In this document: positions 6,942-15,823 of the stretch, in pieces
Layout: every line of letters starts with the position of its first letter
Position numbering within the stretch: the first letter of the stretch is position 1
Assembly (NCBI GenBank): GCA_947307415.1
Contig: CAMZJA010000010.1
Coordinates: forward strand, 1 to 64,000
DNA length: 64,000 nucleotides
From: an uncultured Bacteroidales bacterium
GTDB lineage: Bacteria; Bacteroidota; Bacteroidia; Bacteroidales; F082
Direction of reading: 5' to 3'
Program-made: the position numbers and the translations under genes
The notes under the pieces: model-generated
The model's database searches: none
What the model was told of the DNA's origin: nothing
The model's input: the letters and a program-made list of their open reading frames with translations, nothing else

Positions 6942-8045
6942 TCAATTTTCATGGTTTATCGCATCATATAAACGGAATAACACTTCGTTGTATTTATCGT
7001 TGTGAATCTTTTCCCAAGCACTGCGAAATTCGTCGCTAGACGTTGTATCATCGAGTTGTGGGGAATCAATTTCCTTTAACAACGAACGACATGTTTTTGA
7101 TTTCTCAACCAAATCGACAGAAATATCATATGTGTTGCGACCATTTTCAATATCTACAATCACTGGATTATACATGCTGTCGATAATATGCTCGGCACGT
7201 TCCATAAGCTGGTTAAACTCTTTGGAATGGCCATTGGTTTGAGGTTTTAAAAACATCCAAGGCATTAAAGCTATTGCTAAAACAACTGCAATAATAGATA
7301 TACTAGAGATTCGAGATTTGCGAGAAAATGCTTTCTTTATCGCATCAATGCTGGTAAAACGCTTATCTCTGTCTTTTTGAGAACACTTCTTTGCAATATG
7401 GCAATAACGACGAGGGAAAATCTCTCTTAAAATCAAGCCGAAAGCATAAATATCTACTCTGCTGTCGAGTTTGACACTTTGCTGAAGTTGCTCTGGAGCG
7501 GCATATTTCATGGTGCCAGCAGGCTGTTTCAATATAGCGTAATCGTCAGCATCAGAAAGACCAAAGTCAATGATTTTCACATTGTTACCATTATTGGTAA
7601 TCAAAATATTACTTGGCTTCAGGTCGCGGTGAATGATTTGCTTGCCATGGATGTATTCAAGCGCGTCGAGAAGCTGCCCCACAACCTTCTTGCGCTTCGA
7701 TGCCGACGGCTTCGTGGCAAGAAATTGCTCCAACGTCACGCCATCAATGTACTCCATCACGATGCAGGGACCAAGTTCAGGATTCATCTCTTTTGCAAAT
7801 GCTTTTGCAATGTTATGATGGTCGAGCTGCACCATCAAATCGTATTCCTTTTTCAGCAATTCAAGATAAACAGCCTGATTTTGGTATTCAACAACCAATC
7901 CTTTGAGCATAAACCATCTACCCTGCCGTTTTACCTTCATTAACTGGTTAAAACCACGGCTTGAAACGTTTTCATAAACCGATTTTGAATCGTCTTCCGA
8001 CAAAAACTGTCCGTCGATGATTCCCGATGTGCTGTCGTCGCTCAT
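6942..8045 (-). CDS. Membrane-anchored Ser/Thr protein kinase
   Basis: A 367-residue Hanks-type kinase. Lys48 (WFMLKGL) is the likely ATP-anchoring lysine. HRDLKPSN (139-146) carries catalytic Asp141, IIDFG (158-162) the Mg-binding DFG, and AAPEQ (182-186) the APE end of the activation segment. The glycine-rich loop near residues 22-33 is not canonical. One transmembrane helix (about 248-266) follows, then about 100 residues predicted outside the cytoplasmic membrane, a possible sensor without recognised repeats. It faces the gene at 8160 divergently across a 114-bp gap, suggesting shared control. The target proteins are unknown. Confidence 0.88.
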   Translation of the reverse strand: MSDDSTSGIIDGQFLSEDDSKSVYENVSSRGFNQLMKVKRQGRWFMLKGLVVEYQNQAVYLELLKKEYDLMVQLDHHNIAKAFAKEMNPELGPCIVMEYIDGVTLEQFLATKPSASKRKKVVGQLLDALEYIHGKQIIHRDLKPSNILITNNGNNVKIIDFGLSDADDYAILKQPAGTMKYAAPEQLQQSVKLDSRVDIYAFGLILREIFPRRYCHIAKKCSQKDRDKRFTSIDAIKKAFSRKSRISSISIIAVVLAIALMPWMFLKPQTNGHSKEFNQLMERAEHIIDSMYNPVIVDIENGRNTYDISVDLVEKSKTCRSLLKEIDSPQLDDTTSSDEFRSAWEKIHNDKYNEVLFRLYDAINHEN

Positions 8046-8061
8046 GATGCTGATTTTCCTG

Positions 8062-8069
8062 CAAAATTA
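8062..8069 (-). promoter_or_regulatory. -7 promoter box of the kinase gene
   Basis: On the minus strand the bases read TAATTTTG, an exact TAnnTTTG box, 17 bases before the kinase ATG. Confidence 0.5.
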
Positions 8070-8159
8070 TAACTATTTTTCAATTTTTCAAAAAAAGGAT
8101 TAAAAAGGACTTTTGATTTTCGATAATATTTCGCATTTTTGCAGTTTAAAACGAGTGAT

Positions 8160-8759
8160 ATGCAAAAAACAAGCCCTGAAATATTGGAACTCCGCAAGCG
8201 CATCGAGGACGATGTGAAGCGTAAGATGAAGACCCCAGCAGATTTCATCTTCCTAAGCGGTGCAATCTGGGAACGCACGCATGAGACCATGAGTCCGACC
8301 ACACTGAAACGTCTGTGGGGTTACATCGACGGTGCGGATACAACACGTTATTGCACACTCAACATTCTTTCAAAATTTCTTGGTTTCAACGACTGGGATG
8401 ATTTTCTTGCAAACATTGACCAAGACAACGGCTCTGACTATGTTAAATCGCAACATATTAAAGTCGAGGATTTATCGATTGGCGACCATGTTTCTGTGTC
8501 GTGGAAGCCCAACCGTCGCTGTACTTTCAAATATCTCGGTGATTATAGATTTATCGTTGAAAAATCAGAAAACTCAAAGCTTAAAGTCGGCAATACATTC
8601 AGTTGCGGTCTCTTTATTCTTGGAGAGCCGCTTTATCTCAACGACTTGGTGCAAGAAAACAATCCTCCCGTTGCTTTCGTTGTCGGAAACAAGGACGGAT
8701 TGTGTGAAATTCAATCCTCAAAATCCTCGGGCATCGGCTCGGCCCAGTCCTCATCATAG
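8160..8759 (+). CDS. Hypothetical protein with N-terminal Bacteroidetes helix-turn-helix-like domain
   Basis: A 199-residue protein. The ATG at 8160 is preferred over an in-frame TTG at 8139, which sits in the probable promoter. Residues about 4-80 hold a helical stretch (METMSPTTLKRLWGY-like, then YCTLNILSKFLGFNDWDDFL) that I recognise as a recurrent N-terminal module of Bacteroidetes proteins, resembling a DNA-binding helix-turn-helix. The remainder (about 95-185) is beta-rich with no recognised family. The last 16 codons overlap the end of the opposite-strand gene at 8711-9118, and the C-terminal Ser-rich tail comes from that overlap. It is divergent from the kinase gene; a regulatory link is possible but unproven. 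Confidence 0.7.
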   Translation: MQKTSPEILELRKRIEDDVKRKMKTPADFIFLSGAIWERTHETMSPTTLKRLWGYIDGADTTRYCTLNILSKFLGFNDWDDFLANIDQDNGSDYVKSQHIKVEDLSIGDHVSVSWKPNRRCTFKYLGDYRFIVEKSENSKLKVGNTFSCGLFILGEPLYLNDLVQENNPPVAFVVGNKDGLCEIQSSKSSGIGSAQSSS

Positions 8760-9118
8760 AACTCCTCGCCTACCAGCTCGCGGTCGGATTTGTCTTGGCC
8801 GCCAAGCATCTGGCGCATGATTTTTGAAGGGATTGGCAATATTTTACCTTCATCACCTGTCGAGACTGCGATTCCGATGTCGTCGCCGTCGAGTTCGCGC
8901 GTCCAAGTGATGAACTCGGCGATGTCCATGGTGGTGACGTTGTATGTTTCCCAGTCGTCGCCGATGTTTGCCTTGGCTTCGGCTTCGCTTGCCCACACAG
9001 GGATGTAGGAGTTTCCGCCGCCATCTTCAAGCATGGCAAAAAGACCAGGTTTGGCTTCGAGGAGCCATAAGATCCCGTTAGTGTTTACGGTTTGTAAAAA
9101 TTTTTGAAGTTCTTCCAT
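8711..9118 (-). CDS. DUF2750-like protein
   Basis: A 135-residue acidic cytoplasmic protein. The sequence (FLQTVNTNGILWLLEAKPG, then YIPVWASEAEAKA, and DWETYNVTTMDIAEFITW) resembles the DUF2750 family, whose members sense or handle unknown ligands and are often near immunity-type genes; no reaction is known. It has a very acidic C-terminal tail. Its last 49 bases overlap the convergent gene ending at 8759. It is 12 bases downstream of the ABC-F gene on the same strand and could be co-transcribed with it. Confidence 0.7.
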   Translation of the reverse strand: MEELQKFLQTVNTNGILWLLEAKPGLFAMLEDGGGNSYIPVWASEAEAKANIGDDWETYNVTTMDIAEFITWTRELDGDDIGIAVSTGDEGKILPIPSKIMRQMLGGQDKSDRELVGEEFYDEDWAEPMPEDFED

Positions 9119-9129
9119 ATTATTGTGTT

Positions 9130-10986
9130 TTAGATTTCATCCAATTCCAACCATCGCATTTCTTTCTCGTCGAGCAAATCATTGATTTCAGTCAAGCGTT
9201 TTCCGATGCGGTCAATCTCTTGATAATCAGTCTGATTTTCAAGTTGAGCTGTCAGTTCTTTCTTCTCTTTTTCGAGATTTTCAATGTCGATAGCGAGTTG
9301 TTCGTATTCTTTTTGCTCTTTAAACGAGCGTTTTTTACTTCGTTCCGATGCCTTCGGGCGGTTTTCACGGGTATCAACTCTTTCAGCTACCTGAGCCTTA
9401 TGAATCTCCTTGTTTTTCTCTTCAAGCCAGTCGTGATACTGCGAATAGTTGCCCATAAAGCCTTTCACAGCTCCGTCGCCTTCGAAAACGAAGAGCTGGT
9501 CGACGGTCTGGTCGAGAAAATAGCGGTCGTGCGAGACAACCATCAAGCAGCCTTTGTAGCCTTGCAAAAAGTCTTCAAGTTTCTGTAACGTCAAGATATC
9601 CAAGTCATTGGTAGGCTCGTCGAGAATCAGGAAGTTTGGGTTTTTGATGAGAATCGTGAGCAGATAAAGTCTGCGTTTCTCGCCGCCGCTCAGCAAAGCC
9701 ACCGGCTGGCGATGCATCGAATACGGAAACATGAAGTGTGCCAGCAGTTTGTCGGCGGTGTATACCATGTCCTTGCCGTAATAAACCACCTCAGCGATGT
9801 CGCGAATGGTGTCGATGACGGTCTTGTTCTCATCGAATTTGATGCCGCCTTGGGTGTAATAGCCGTAAACAACAGTCTCGCCAGTGACGATAGTGCCGCT
9901 GTCGGGTGCTTCGTGACCGGTTATCATATTTAAAAAGGTGGATTTTCCGACGCCGTTCTTACCGATGATACCGATGCGCTCGCCTTTTTTGAAAATATAA
10001 TCGAAGTCTTTGAGTAAAACTTGGTTATCCCATTTCTTGGTGACGCCTTTCATCTCGAGAATCTTGCCGCCGAGACGCTGCATATCGAGACCAAACTGGA
10101 TCTCGGTGTTGTCACGAATCATTCGGGCTTTCTCTTTTAGGTCGTAGAAAGCATCGATTCTTGCCTTAGCCTTGCCTGTACGCGCCTGTGGAGTGCTGCG
10201 TATCCACTCCAACTCATGCTTCAGCAGCTGTCCCGCCTTCTCCGCCGCGATGCGCTTGTTTTCCTCGCGTTCACGACTCTTCCGCACATAATAGTCGAAG
10301 TTGCCGTTGTGGGTGTAAATGGTGCCGTGATACATCTCGAGAATCTTGTTGCACACACGGTCGAGGAAATAGCGGTCGTGAGTGACCATAAACAGCGTCA
10401 CGTTCGACTGTGTGAGGTAGTTCTCAAGCCACTCCACCATCTGCATGTCGAGGTGGTTGGTCGGCTCGTCAAGGAAAAGCATATCTGGGTCATCAAGCAA
10501 AACCAAAGCCAATGCCAGTCGTTTCACCTGTCCACCAGACAACGTTCCAATTTTCTGCGATAAGTCGTTGATTTCGAAAGTCGAAAGCAGCTGTTTCAGT
10601 CGCAGTTCATACGACCAGGCCTGCATCGCGTCCATCGCCGCTGTAGCTTTATCTAAATCAACTTGATTTACTAGTGCTTCCTCGTATCTCTTAATAACTC
10701 GCATCACGTCAGTGTGACCGGTGGCTATGACATCTTCAATAGTGAGATTCGGATCAAATTGCGGCAATTGTTCCAGATAACCGACTCGCACATTCTCGTT
10801 GAAAGTCACCTTGCCGCCATCGGCTTCCTCTTTCCCGACAAGGATTCGCATCATGGTGCTCTTGCCGGTGCCGTTGGCGGCAATCAAAGCGGTCTTCTCC
10901 CCTTTCTCGATACCGAAAGAGATGTTCTCGAACAGCAGCTTGTCGCTGAACGCCTTTGAAATGTTATCGACTGACAAATAATTCAT
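9130..10986 (-). CDS. ABC-F family ATPase
   Basis: A 618-residue soluble protein with two ABC domains and no membrane spans, which defines the ABC-F class (ribosome-associated translation factors or antibiotic-resistance factors). Domain 1 has Walker A ANGTGKST (38-45), signature LSGGQVKRLAL and Walker B LFLDEPTNHLD. Domain 2 has GKNGVGKST, LSGGEKRRLYL and LILDEPTNDLD. A charged linker separates them, and a Lys/Glu-rich coiled coil of about 100 residues (from the ERSKKRSFKEQKEYEQL stretch) ends the protein, as in Uup-type members. The promoter box lies so close to the ATG that the message is probably leaderless. Confidence 0.93.
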   Translation of the reverse strand: MNYLSVDNISKAFSDKLLFENISFGIEKGEKTALIAANGTGKSTMMRILVGKEEADGGKVTFNENVRVGYLEQLPQFDPNLTIEDVIATGHTDVMRVIKRYEEALVNQVDLDKATAAMDAMQAWSYELRLKQLLSTFEINDLSQKIGTLSGGQVKRLALALVLLDDPDMLFLDEPTNHLDMQMVEWLENYLTQSNVTLFMVTHDRYFLDRVCNKILEMYHGTIYTHNGNFDYYVRKSREREENKRIAAEKAGQLLKHELEWIRSTPQARTGKAKARIDAFYDLKEKARMIRDNTEIQFGLDMQRLGGKILEMKGVTKKWDNQVLLKDFDYIFKKGERIGIIGKNGVGKSTFLNMITGHEAPDSGTIVTGETVVYGYYTQGGIKFDENKTVIDTIRDIAEVVYYGKDMVYTADKLLAHFMFPYSMHRQPVALLSGGEKRRLYLLTILIKNPNFLILDEPTNDLDILTLQKLEDFLQGYKGCLMVVSHDRYFLDQTVDQLFVFEGDGAVKGFMGNYSQYHDWLEEKNKEIHKAQVAERVDTRENRPKASERSKKRSFKEQKEYEQLAIDIENLEKEKKELTAQLENQTDYQEIDRIGKRLTEINDLLDEKEMRWLELDEI

Positions 10987-10990
10987 ACCG

Positions 10991-10998
10991 CAAAATTA
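10991..10998 (-). promoter_or_regulatory. -7 promoter box immediately before the ABC-F start
   Basis: Minus-strand TAATTTTG ends 5 bases before the ATG at 10986, which would place transcription start at or next to the start codon. Confidence 0.5.
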
Positions 10999-11007
10999 AA
11001 CAATTTT

Positions 11008-11081
11008 GTTAAAAGTTAAAAGATTAAAGTTAAAAGAGATTTGATGTTCGTTTCTTTTAACTTTTAACTTTACTCCTTTAA
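11008..11081. repeat. Palindromic heptad array, GTTAAAA type
   Basis: Left arm: gttaaaa, gttaaaa, gattaaa, gttaaaa (11008-11035). Loop of 18 bases. Right arm: cttttaa, cttttaa, ctttact, cctttaa (11054-11081). The arms are approximate inverted copies. The architecture is that of the ACYTTAG arrays, with a different heptamer. It lies between two divergent genes. Confidence 0.8.
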
Positions 11082-11082
11082 C

Positions 11083-11098
11083 TATTTTTGTATTTTTG
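11083..11098 (+). promoter_or_regulatory. Promoter of the chromate transporter pair
   Basis: Two overlapping TAnnTTTG boxes in tandem, TATTTTTG at 11083-11090 and 11091-11098, 15 bases before the ATG at 11113. Confidence 0.55.
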
Positions 11099-11112
11099 CA
11101 AAAATTTTCGCA

Positions 11113-11670
11113 ATGCGCACTGTCTGGCAGCTTTTCATCACCTTCTTCAACATCGGGGCGTTCACCCTCGGTGGCGGCTATGCCATGCTCGACATGGTGG
11201 AGCGTGCCGTCATCGACCGTCGCCACTGGATCGAGAAGAACGAGTTCTGGGACATGATAGCCATCGTTCAGATGCTCCCAGGCGTGTTCGCCGTCAACAC
11301 CGCACTCTACACCGGCTACAAAATCAAAGGCTTTTGGGGTGCTATAGCGGCTTGCCTCGGCGCCATCATACCATCAATCGTGATAATCCTGCTCATCGCC
11401 ATCTTTTTCCTCGATTTTAAAGACAATCCAGTCGTCGAGCGCATCTTCCGTGGCGTACGTCCCTGCGTGGTGGCGCTCATCCTCTCGCCTGCCATAAAGA
11501 TGTTCATCAACGCCAAAGTTAACTGGAAAACCGCCATCTTCCCCATCGCAACGGTATGCCTGATATATTTCTTCAAGGTGTCGCCGGTCTACATCATCCT
11601 CATCACCATAATCGGCAGCGTGGGCTTCGCTTTTTATTCACAAAACCGCTTAAATAAGTCTAAATCATGA
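11113..11670 (+). CDS. Chromate transporter family protein, first half
   Basis: A 185-residue membrane protein with one CHR domain. The N-terminal FFNIGAFTLGGGYAMLDMVE and the following MIAIVQMLPGVFAVNTALYTGY motif are diagnostic of the chromate transporter (ChrA) family, here as a half-length, single-domain form. About five to six hydrophobic segments follow. It overlaps the second half gene by 4 bases (ATGA), and the two presumably form a heterodimer. The family exports or imports chromate/sulfate-like anions across the cytoplasmic membrane; the real substrate in this organism is not known. Confidence 0.88.
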   Translation: MRTVWQLFITFFNIGAFTLGGGYAMLDMVERAVIDRRHWIEKNEFWDMIAIVQMLPGVFAVNTALYTGYKIKGFWGAIAACLGAIIPSIVIILLIAIFFLDFKDNPVVERIFRGVRPCVVALILSPAIKMFINAKVNWKTAIFPIATVCLIYFFKVSPVYIILITIIGSVGFAFYSQNRLNKSKS

Positions 11671-12206
11671 TATACCTTCAACTGTTTTGGGCTTATTTGA
11701 AGATTGGAATCTTCGGCTTCGGAGGCGGCTATGCCATGCTCTCGATGATTCAGTTCGAGATTGTGGAGCATTACCAATGGATGTCGCTCGAGGAGTTTAC
11801 CGACATGGTGGCGCTTTCGCAGATGACGCCAGGTCCCGTCTCCATCAACATCGCGACGTTCACAGGCTACAGCGTCGGCGGCTTCTGGGGCTCGCTCCTC
11901 GCCACATTCTCGCTGGTGCTGCCCTCACTGCTGTTGTTTATGGTTATCCTTAGATTTTTATTCAAAAACAAAGATAATTTCATCATAAAAACCACGCTGC
12001 AGTCGATGAAACCTGTCATTGCCGGACTTATCTTCGTCGCCGCCCTGCAGATGATGAACGCTCAGAACTTCGTCGACTTCGGACTTCATCAAAACAACAT
12101 CAGCGTAGCGATCTGCGCCCTCACCTTCGTCGGCGTGTTTTGGGCAAAAATAAACCCGATACTATTGATTTTAGCATCGGGTCTTGTTGGATATTTAATC
12201 TATTGA
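11667..12206 (+). CDS. Chromate transporter family protein, second half
   Basis: A 179-residue partner of the preceding protein with the same domain: FGFGGGYAMLSMIQFEIVE, then MVALSQMTPGPVSINIATFTGY. Single-domain pairs like this work as heterodimers in opposite membrane orientation. The gene is translationally coupled to the first half by a 4-base overlap. Its TGA abuts the stop codon of the convergent acyl-CoA ligase with no spacer. A potential hairpin of CCCGAT and ATCGGG lies in the last 60 bases of the coding region. Confidence 0.88.
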   Translation: MIYLQLFWAYLKIGIFGFGGGYAMLSMIQFEIVEHYQWMSLEEFTDMVALSQMTPGPVSINIATFTGYSVGGFWGSLLATFSLVLPSLLLFMVILRFLFKNKDNFIIKTTLQSMKPVIAGLIFVAALQMMNAQNFVDFGLHQNNISVAICALTFVGVFWAKINPILLILASGLVGYLIY

Positions 12207-13976
12207 TTAAGCGAACATCTTGTCGATCGTGTCGCAATAGCGTTCCATCACGACTTTTCTCTTAACCTTCAATGTAGGCGTCAAAATGCCGTTGGCGATG
12301 GTCCATTCGTCGGCTATGAGTTGGTATTTCTTCACCTTCTCAACCTCACCGAGACCTTCGTTCAACTTCTTGACTTCCCTGTCGTAACGTTTCTTAACTT
12401 CCTCATTAAGAATCATCTCCTCGTTGGTGGTGAAAGGAATCTCGTGCGACTTGCACCAATCTTTCAAGAATGCGAAATCAGGACGTATCAATGCCGCGGC
12501 AAACTTCTGGTTCTCGCCAAGCACCACTATCTGCTCAATAAAGCCAGAAGTGCTGAATTTACCTTCAACCACATCAGGGTTGACATATTTTCCTAACGAA
12601 GTCTTGAACAGGTTCTTCATTCTTCCTGTAATCTGAAGCAGTCCATGTTCGTTGAACTTTCCGAGGTCGCCGGTATGGAACCAGCCGTCTTTGTCGATGA
12701 CTTCAGCTGTGAGTTCAGGTTGTTTGTAATAACCCATCATCACGTTATGTCCACGGCAGATGATCTCGCCATTATCGGCGATCTTCACCTCCACGCCTGG
12801 CAGCGGCTGACCTACAGCGCCCACCTCACGGCCGTATTTATCTCTGTTACTCACAGTGATGACCGGCGAAGTTTCAGTCAAGCCATAGCCTTCGAACACA
12901 GGCATCTTAATGGCCGAGAAGAATCCGCTGATTTTCTTGGTGATAGAAGCGGCTCCCGACACGATGATGTCGAAGTTCTCGGCACCGAGTTTCTCGCGTA
13001 TCTTGCTGTAAACCAATTTGTCGGCAATCTTAAGCTTGAGGTTATAGCACCATGAGCGGCCTTCAATTTTATATCTCTCAGTGAGATGCATAGCCCAGTA
13101 GAAGATGGTCTTCGACAAGCCTTTCATGTTCTTGCCCGAGCTATAGATCTTCTCGTAGAATTTCTCCAAAACGCGCGGCACGGCGCACATCATCGTAGGA
13201 TGCACCTCTTTCATATTGTCGGCTATCGTGGCAATGCTTTCGGCATAGTAAATAGACATTCCGAGATAATGATACATGTAGATAAGTGCGCGTTCGTAGG
13301 CGTGGCACACCGGCAGGAAGCTGAATGCGCGTTTCGACCATGGCGACGGCGTCTGGCAGAAGTTCTTGAACTGGTTCATCAGGTTATGATGCGAGAGCAT
13401 TACGCCCTTCGGCACGCCTGTAGTTCCCGAAGTGTAAATGATTGTGGCACAGCTCATTTCATCGACTTCAGCCTTACGTTTCTCGATCTCTTCGGTATGC
13501 GGATGCTCCTTTCCGAGCTCGAGGAGGTTGGCAAAGAACGGATATTTTCCTCTGTCGATGAAGGTGTAGAGCTTCTTCAGCGTCGGCGTCTCAGGCCAGA
13601 TAGCCTCGATTTTGTTCATCACGGCGATGCCTTCCACAATGCAGATGCCCGCCTCGCAGTTGTTGAGGATGATCTTATAATCAGCTTCGCTAATTGTAGG
13701 ATAGATAGGCACCATGACGGCTCCGATCTGTGTGATTGCCATGTCGAGGATATTCCATTCCGGACGGTTGTTTGAGATCACCGCCACCTTATCCTGAGGC
13801 TGCACGCCGAGTTCAATCAACGCGCCGCTGATGATGTTGGTCTGCTCAATATATTCATCGATGCTGTATTCGCGCCATTTTCCGTTGACCTTGCCTGCCA
13901 AAGCTACCTTCTGGTCGGGATATTTCTCTTTATAATGAGCTAATAAATCAAATACTCTTCTGACTTCCATATTCAT
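12207..13976 (-). CDS. Long-chain acyl-CoA ligase (AMP-forming), copy 2
   Basis: A 589-residue adenylate-forming enzyme that activates fatty acids to acyl-CoA through acyl-AMP. The P-loop YTSGTTGVPKG (181-191), the FEGYGLTETSPVITVS A5-type motif, and WFHTGDLG (motif A7) are all present, as is the C-terminal lysine-containing hinge region. It is a tandem paralogue of the next gene, with which it shares most motif sequence. Its start (M1, or M3 six bases later) lies 2 bases after the upstream copy's stop, so both are in one operon. No membrane segment is evident. Confidence 0.9.
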   Translation of the reverse strand: MNMEVRRVFDLLAHYKEKYPDQKVALAGKVNGKWREYSIDEYIEQTNIISGALIELGVQPQDKVAVISNNRPEWNILDMAITQIGAVMVPIYPTISEADYKIILNNCEAGICIVEGIAVMNKIEAIWPETPTLKKLYTFIDRGKYPFFANLLELGKEHPHTEEIEKRKAEVDEMSCATIIYTSGTTGVPKGVMLSHHNLMNQFKNFCQTPSPWSKRAFSFLPVCHAYERALIYMYHYLGMSIYYAESIATIADNMKEVHPTMMCAVPRVLEKFYEKIYSSGKNMKGLSKTIFYWAMHLTERYKIEGRSWCYNLKLKIADKLVYSKIREKLGAENFDIIVSGAASITKKISGFFSAIKMPVFEGYGLTETSPVITVSNRDKYGREVGAVGQPLPGVEVKIADNGEIICRGHNVMMGYYKQPELTAEVIDKDGWFHTGDLGKFNEHGLLQITGRMKNLFKTSLGKYVNPDVVEGKFSTSGFIEQIVVLGENQKFAAALIRPDFAFLKDWCKSHEIPFTTNEEMILNEEVKKRYDREVKKLNEGLGEVEKVKKYQLIADEWTIANGILTPTLKVKRKVVMERYCDTIDKMFA

Positions 13977-13978
13977 TT

Positions 13979-15745
13979 TTATTTAAAAAGAGTCTCTATC
14001 AAAGAGCCATAACGTTGCATAACCACGTTTCTCTTCACTTTCAACGTAGGTGTGAGAATGCCTGTCGCGACACTCCATTCGTCGGCGACGAGCGCGTATT
14101 TCTTGATTTTCTCAACCTCGCCAAGACCTGAATTAAGTTTCTTGACTTCCTTACCGTAACGTTTAAACACCTCTTCGTTCTTAATCATCTCCTCGTTGGT
14201 GGTGTAAGGAATCTCATGACGCTTGCACCATTCTTTCAGGAAAGCGAAATCAGGACGGATGAGAGCCGCGGCATATTTCTGGTTCTCGCCAAGCACCACA
14301 ATCTGCTCGATAAATCCTGACAAGACGAACTTACTCTCGATGAAATCAGGGTTGATGTATTTTCCGAACGATGTTTTGAAGATATTCTTCTTTCTTCCTG
14401 TGATCTTAAGAAGTCCGTGCTCGTTAAAGCTTCCAAGGTCGCCGGTGTGGAACCAGCCGTCCTTGTCGATTACTTCAGCTGTCAGCTCAGGCTGTTTGTA
14501 GTAACCCATCATCACATTGTGGCCACGGCAGATGATCTCGCCGTCGTCGGTGAGCTTCACCTCCACGCCTGGCAGCGGCTCGCCTACGCATCCGACCTCG
14601 CGACCGTATTTGTTACGTGTCGACACAGCGATGACAGGCGATGTCTCTGTAAGACCGTATCCTTCAAAAATAGTGATGCCAATAGCATTGAAGAAACGGC
14701 ACACTTTCTTAGGAATAGCGGCGGCTCCCGACACTATCACGTCGATATTGTCGATACCCACTTTCTGACGGATCTTGGAATAAACGAGCTTGTCGGCGAT
14801 CTTCAACTTGAGGTTGTAAAGCCAGTTTCTGTCGAACACCTTATAACGCTCTGAAAGACGGATAGCCCAATAGAAAATCATCTTTGCGATGCCTTTCATG
14901 TTTCTTCCCGAGTCGTAAATCTTGTCGTACACTTTTTCAAGCACGCGAGGCACGGCACACATCATCGTAGGATGCAGTTCCAGCAGGTTTTCGCCAATAG
15001 TAGCTACACTTTCCGCATAGTAAACCGACATTCCGCGATACTGGTACACATAGCTCAACGCACGTTCGTAAGCATGGCATATCGGCAGGAAGCTGAACGC
15101 CTTATTCGACCACGGAGCAACAGAATGCTGCACACCTTTCCACTGGCACATCAGGTTATGATGCGACAGCATGACGCCCTTCGGCACACCTGTCGTTCCT
15201 GAAGTGTAAATGATTGTGGCACATTCCATTTCATCGACCTCCGCCTTGCGTTTCTCGATCTCCTCGGTATGCGGATGCTCTCTTCCGAGTTGCAGAAGGG
15301 TGTCGAAATAACCGTATTTACCTCTATCGATGAAGGTGTAAATCTCTTTCAGTGTTGGAGTTTCCGGCCATATAGCCTCGATTTTGTTCATCACGGCAAC
15401 ACCTTCGAGGATACAAATCTTAGCCTCACAGTTGTTAAGGATGATCTTATAATCGGCTTCGCTGATGGTAGGATAGATAGGCACCATGACAGCTCCTATC
15501 TGGGTGATGGCCATGTCGAGGATGTTCCACTCTGGGCGGTTGTTGCTGATGACTGCTATTTTATCCTGTTTCTGGATACCGAGTTCTATCAACGCTCCGC
15601 TGATGATGTTGGTCTGCTCGATATATTCGTCAATGCTGTATTCGCGCCATTTACCATTAACCTTTCCGGCAAACACCACTTTCTGATCAGGAAACTTCTC
15701 CTTATAATGTGGTAAGAGGTCAAAAACTCTTTTAATATTTTCCAT
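13979..15745 (-). CDS. Long-chain acyl-CoA ligase (AMP-forming), copy 1
   Basis: A 588-residue paralogue of the gene just downstream, with the same motifs: YTSGTTGVPKG, IFEGYGLTETSPVIAVS and WFHTGDLG. The two proteins align over their whole length without gaps of note, differing mostly in residues 140-350, around the substrate pocket, which suggests separate acyl specificities. It is the first gene of the two-gene operon, with an exact promoter box about 40 bases upstream. The direct tandem arrangement indicates an old duplication. Confidence 0.9.
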   Translation of the reverse strand: MENIKRVFDLLPHYKEKFPDQKVVFAGKVNGKWREYSIDEYIEQTNIISGALIELGIQKQDKIAVISNNRPEWNILDMAITQIGAVMVPIYPTISEADYKIILNNCEAKICILEGVAVMNKIEAIWPETPTLKEIYTFIDRGKYGYFDTLLQLGREHPHTEEIEKRKAEVDEMECATIIYTSGTTGVPKGVMLSHHNLMCQWKGVQHSVAPWSNKAFSFLPICHAYERALSYVYQYRGMSVYYAESVATIGENLLELHPTMMCAVPRVLEKVYDKIYDSGRNMKGIAKMIFYWAIRLSERYKVFDRNWLYNLKLKIADKLVYSKIRQKVGIDNIDVIVSGAAAIPKKVCRFFNAIGITIFEGYGLTETSPVIAVSTRNKYGREVGCVGEPLPGVEVKLTDDGEIICRGHNVMMGYYKQPELTAEVIDKDGWFHTGDLGSFNEHGLLKITGRKKNIFKTSFGKYINPDFIESKFVLSGFIEQIVVLGENQKYAAALIRPDFAFLKEWCKRHEIPYTTNEEMIKNEEVFKRYGKEVKKLNSGLGEVEKIKKYALVADEWSVATGILTPTLKVKRNVVMQRYGSLIETLFK

Positions 15746-15783
15746 TTTAGATGCTTTTCAAAAAATACTCGTTTTCAAACTTG

Positions 15784-15791
15784 CAAATATA
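15784..15791 (-). promoter_or_regulatory. Promoter box of the acyl-CoA ligase operon
   Basis: Minus-strand TATATTTG matches TAnnTTTG exactly, 39 bases before the ATG, with a TTTG (rc of 15811-15814) at -33-like spacing. Confidence 0.6.
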
Positions 15792-15823
15792 CAAATATTT
15801 TTTTAACTGACAAAAAAAATTAG

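Noticed and set aside
8139-8160. TTG at 8139 as start of the helix-turn-helix-like gene
   Set aside because: It lies in the probable promoter box; the ATG at 8160 gives a normal leader.
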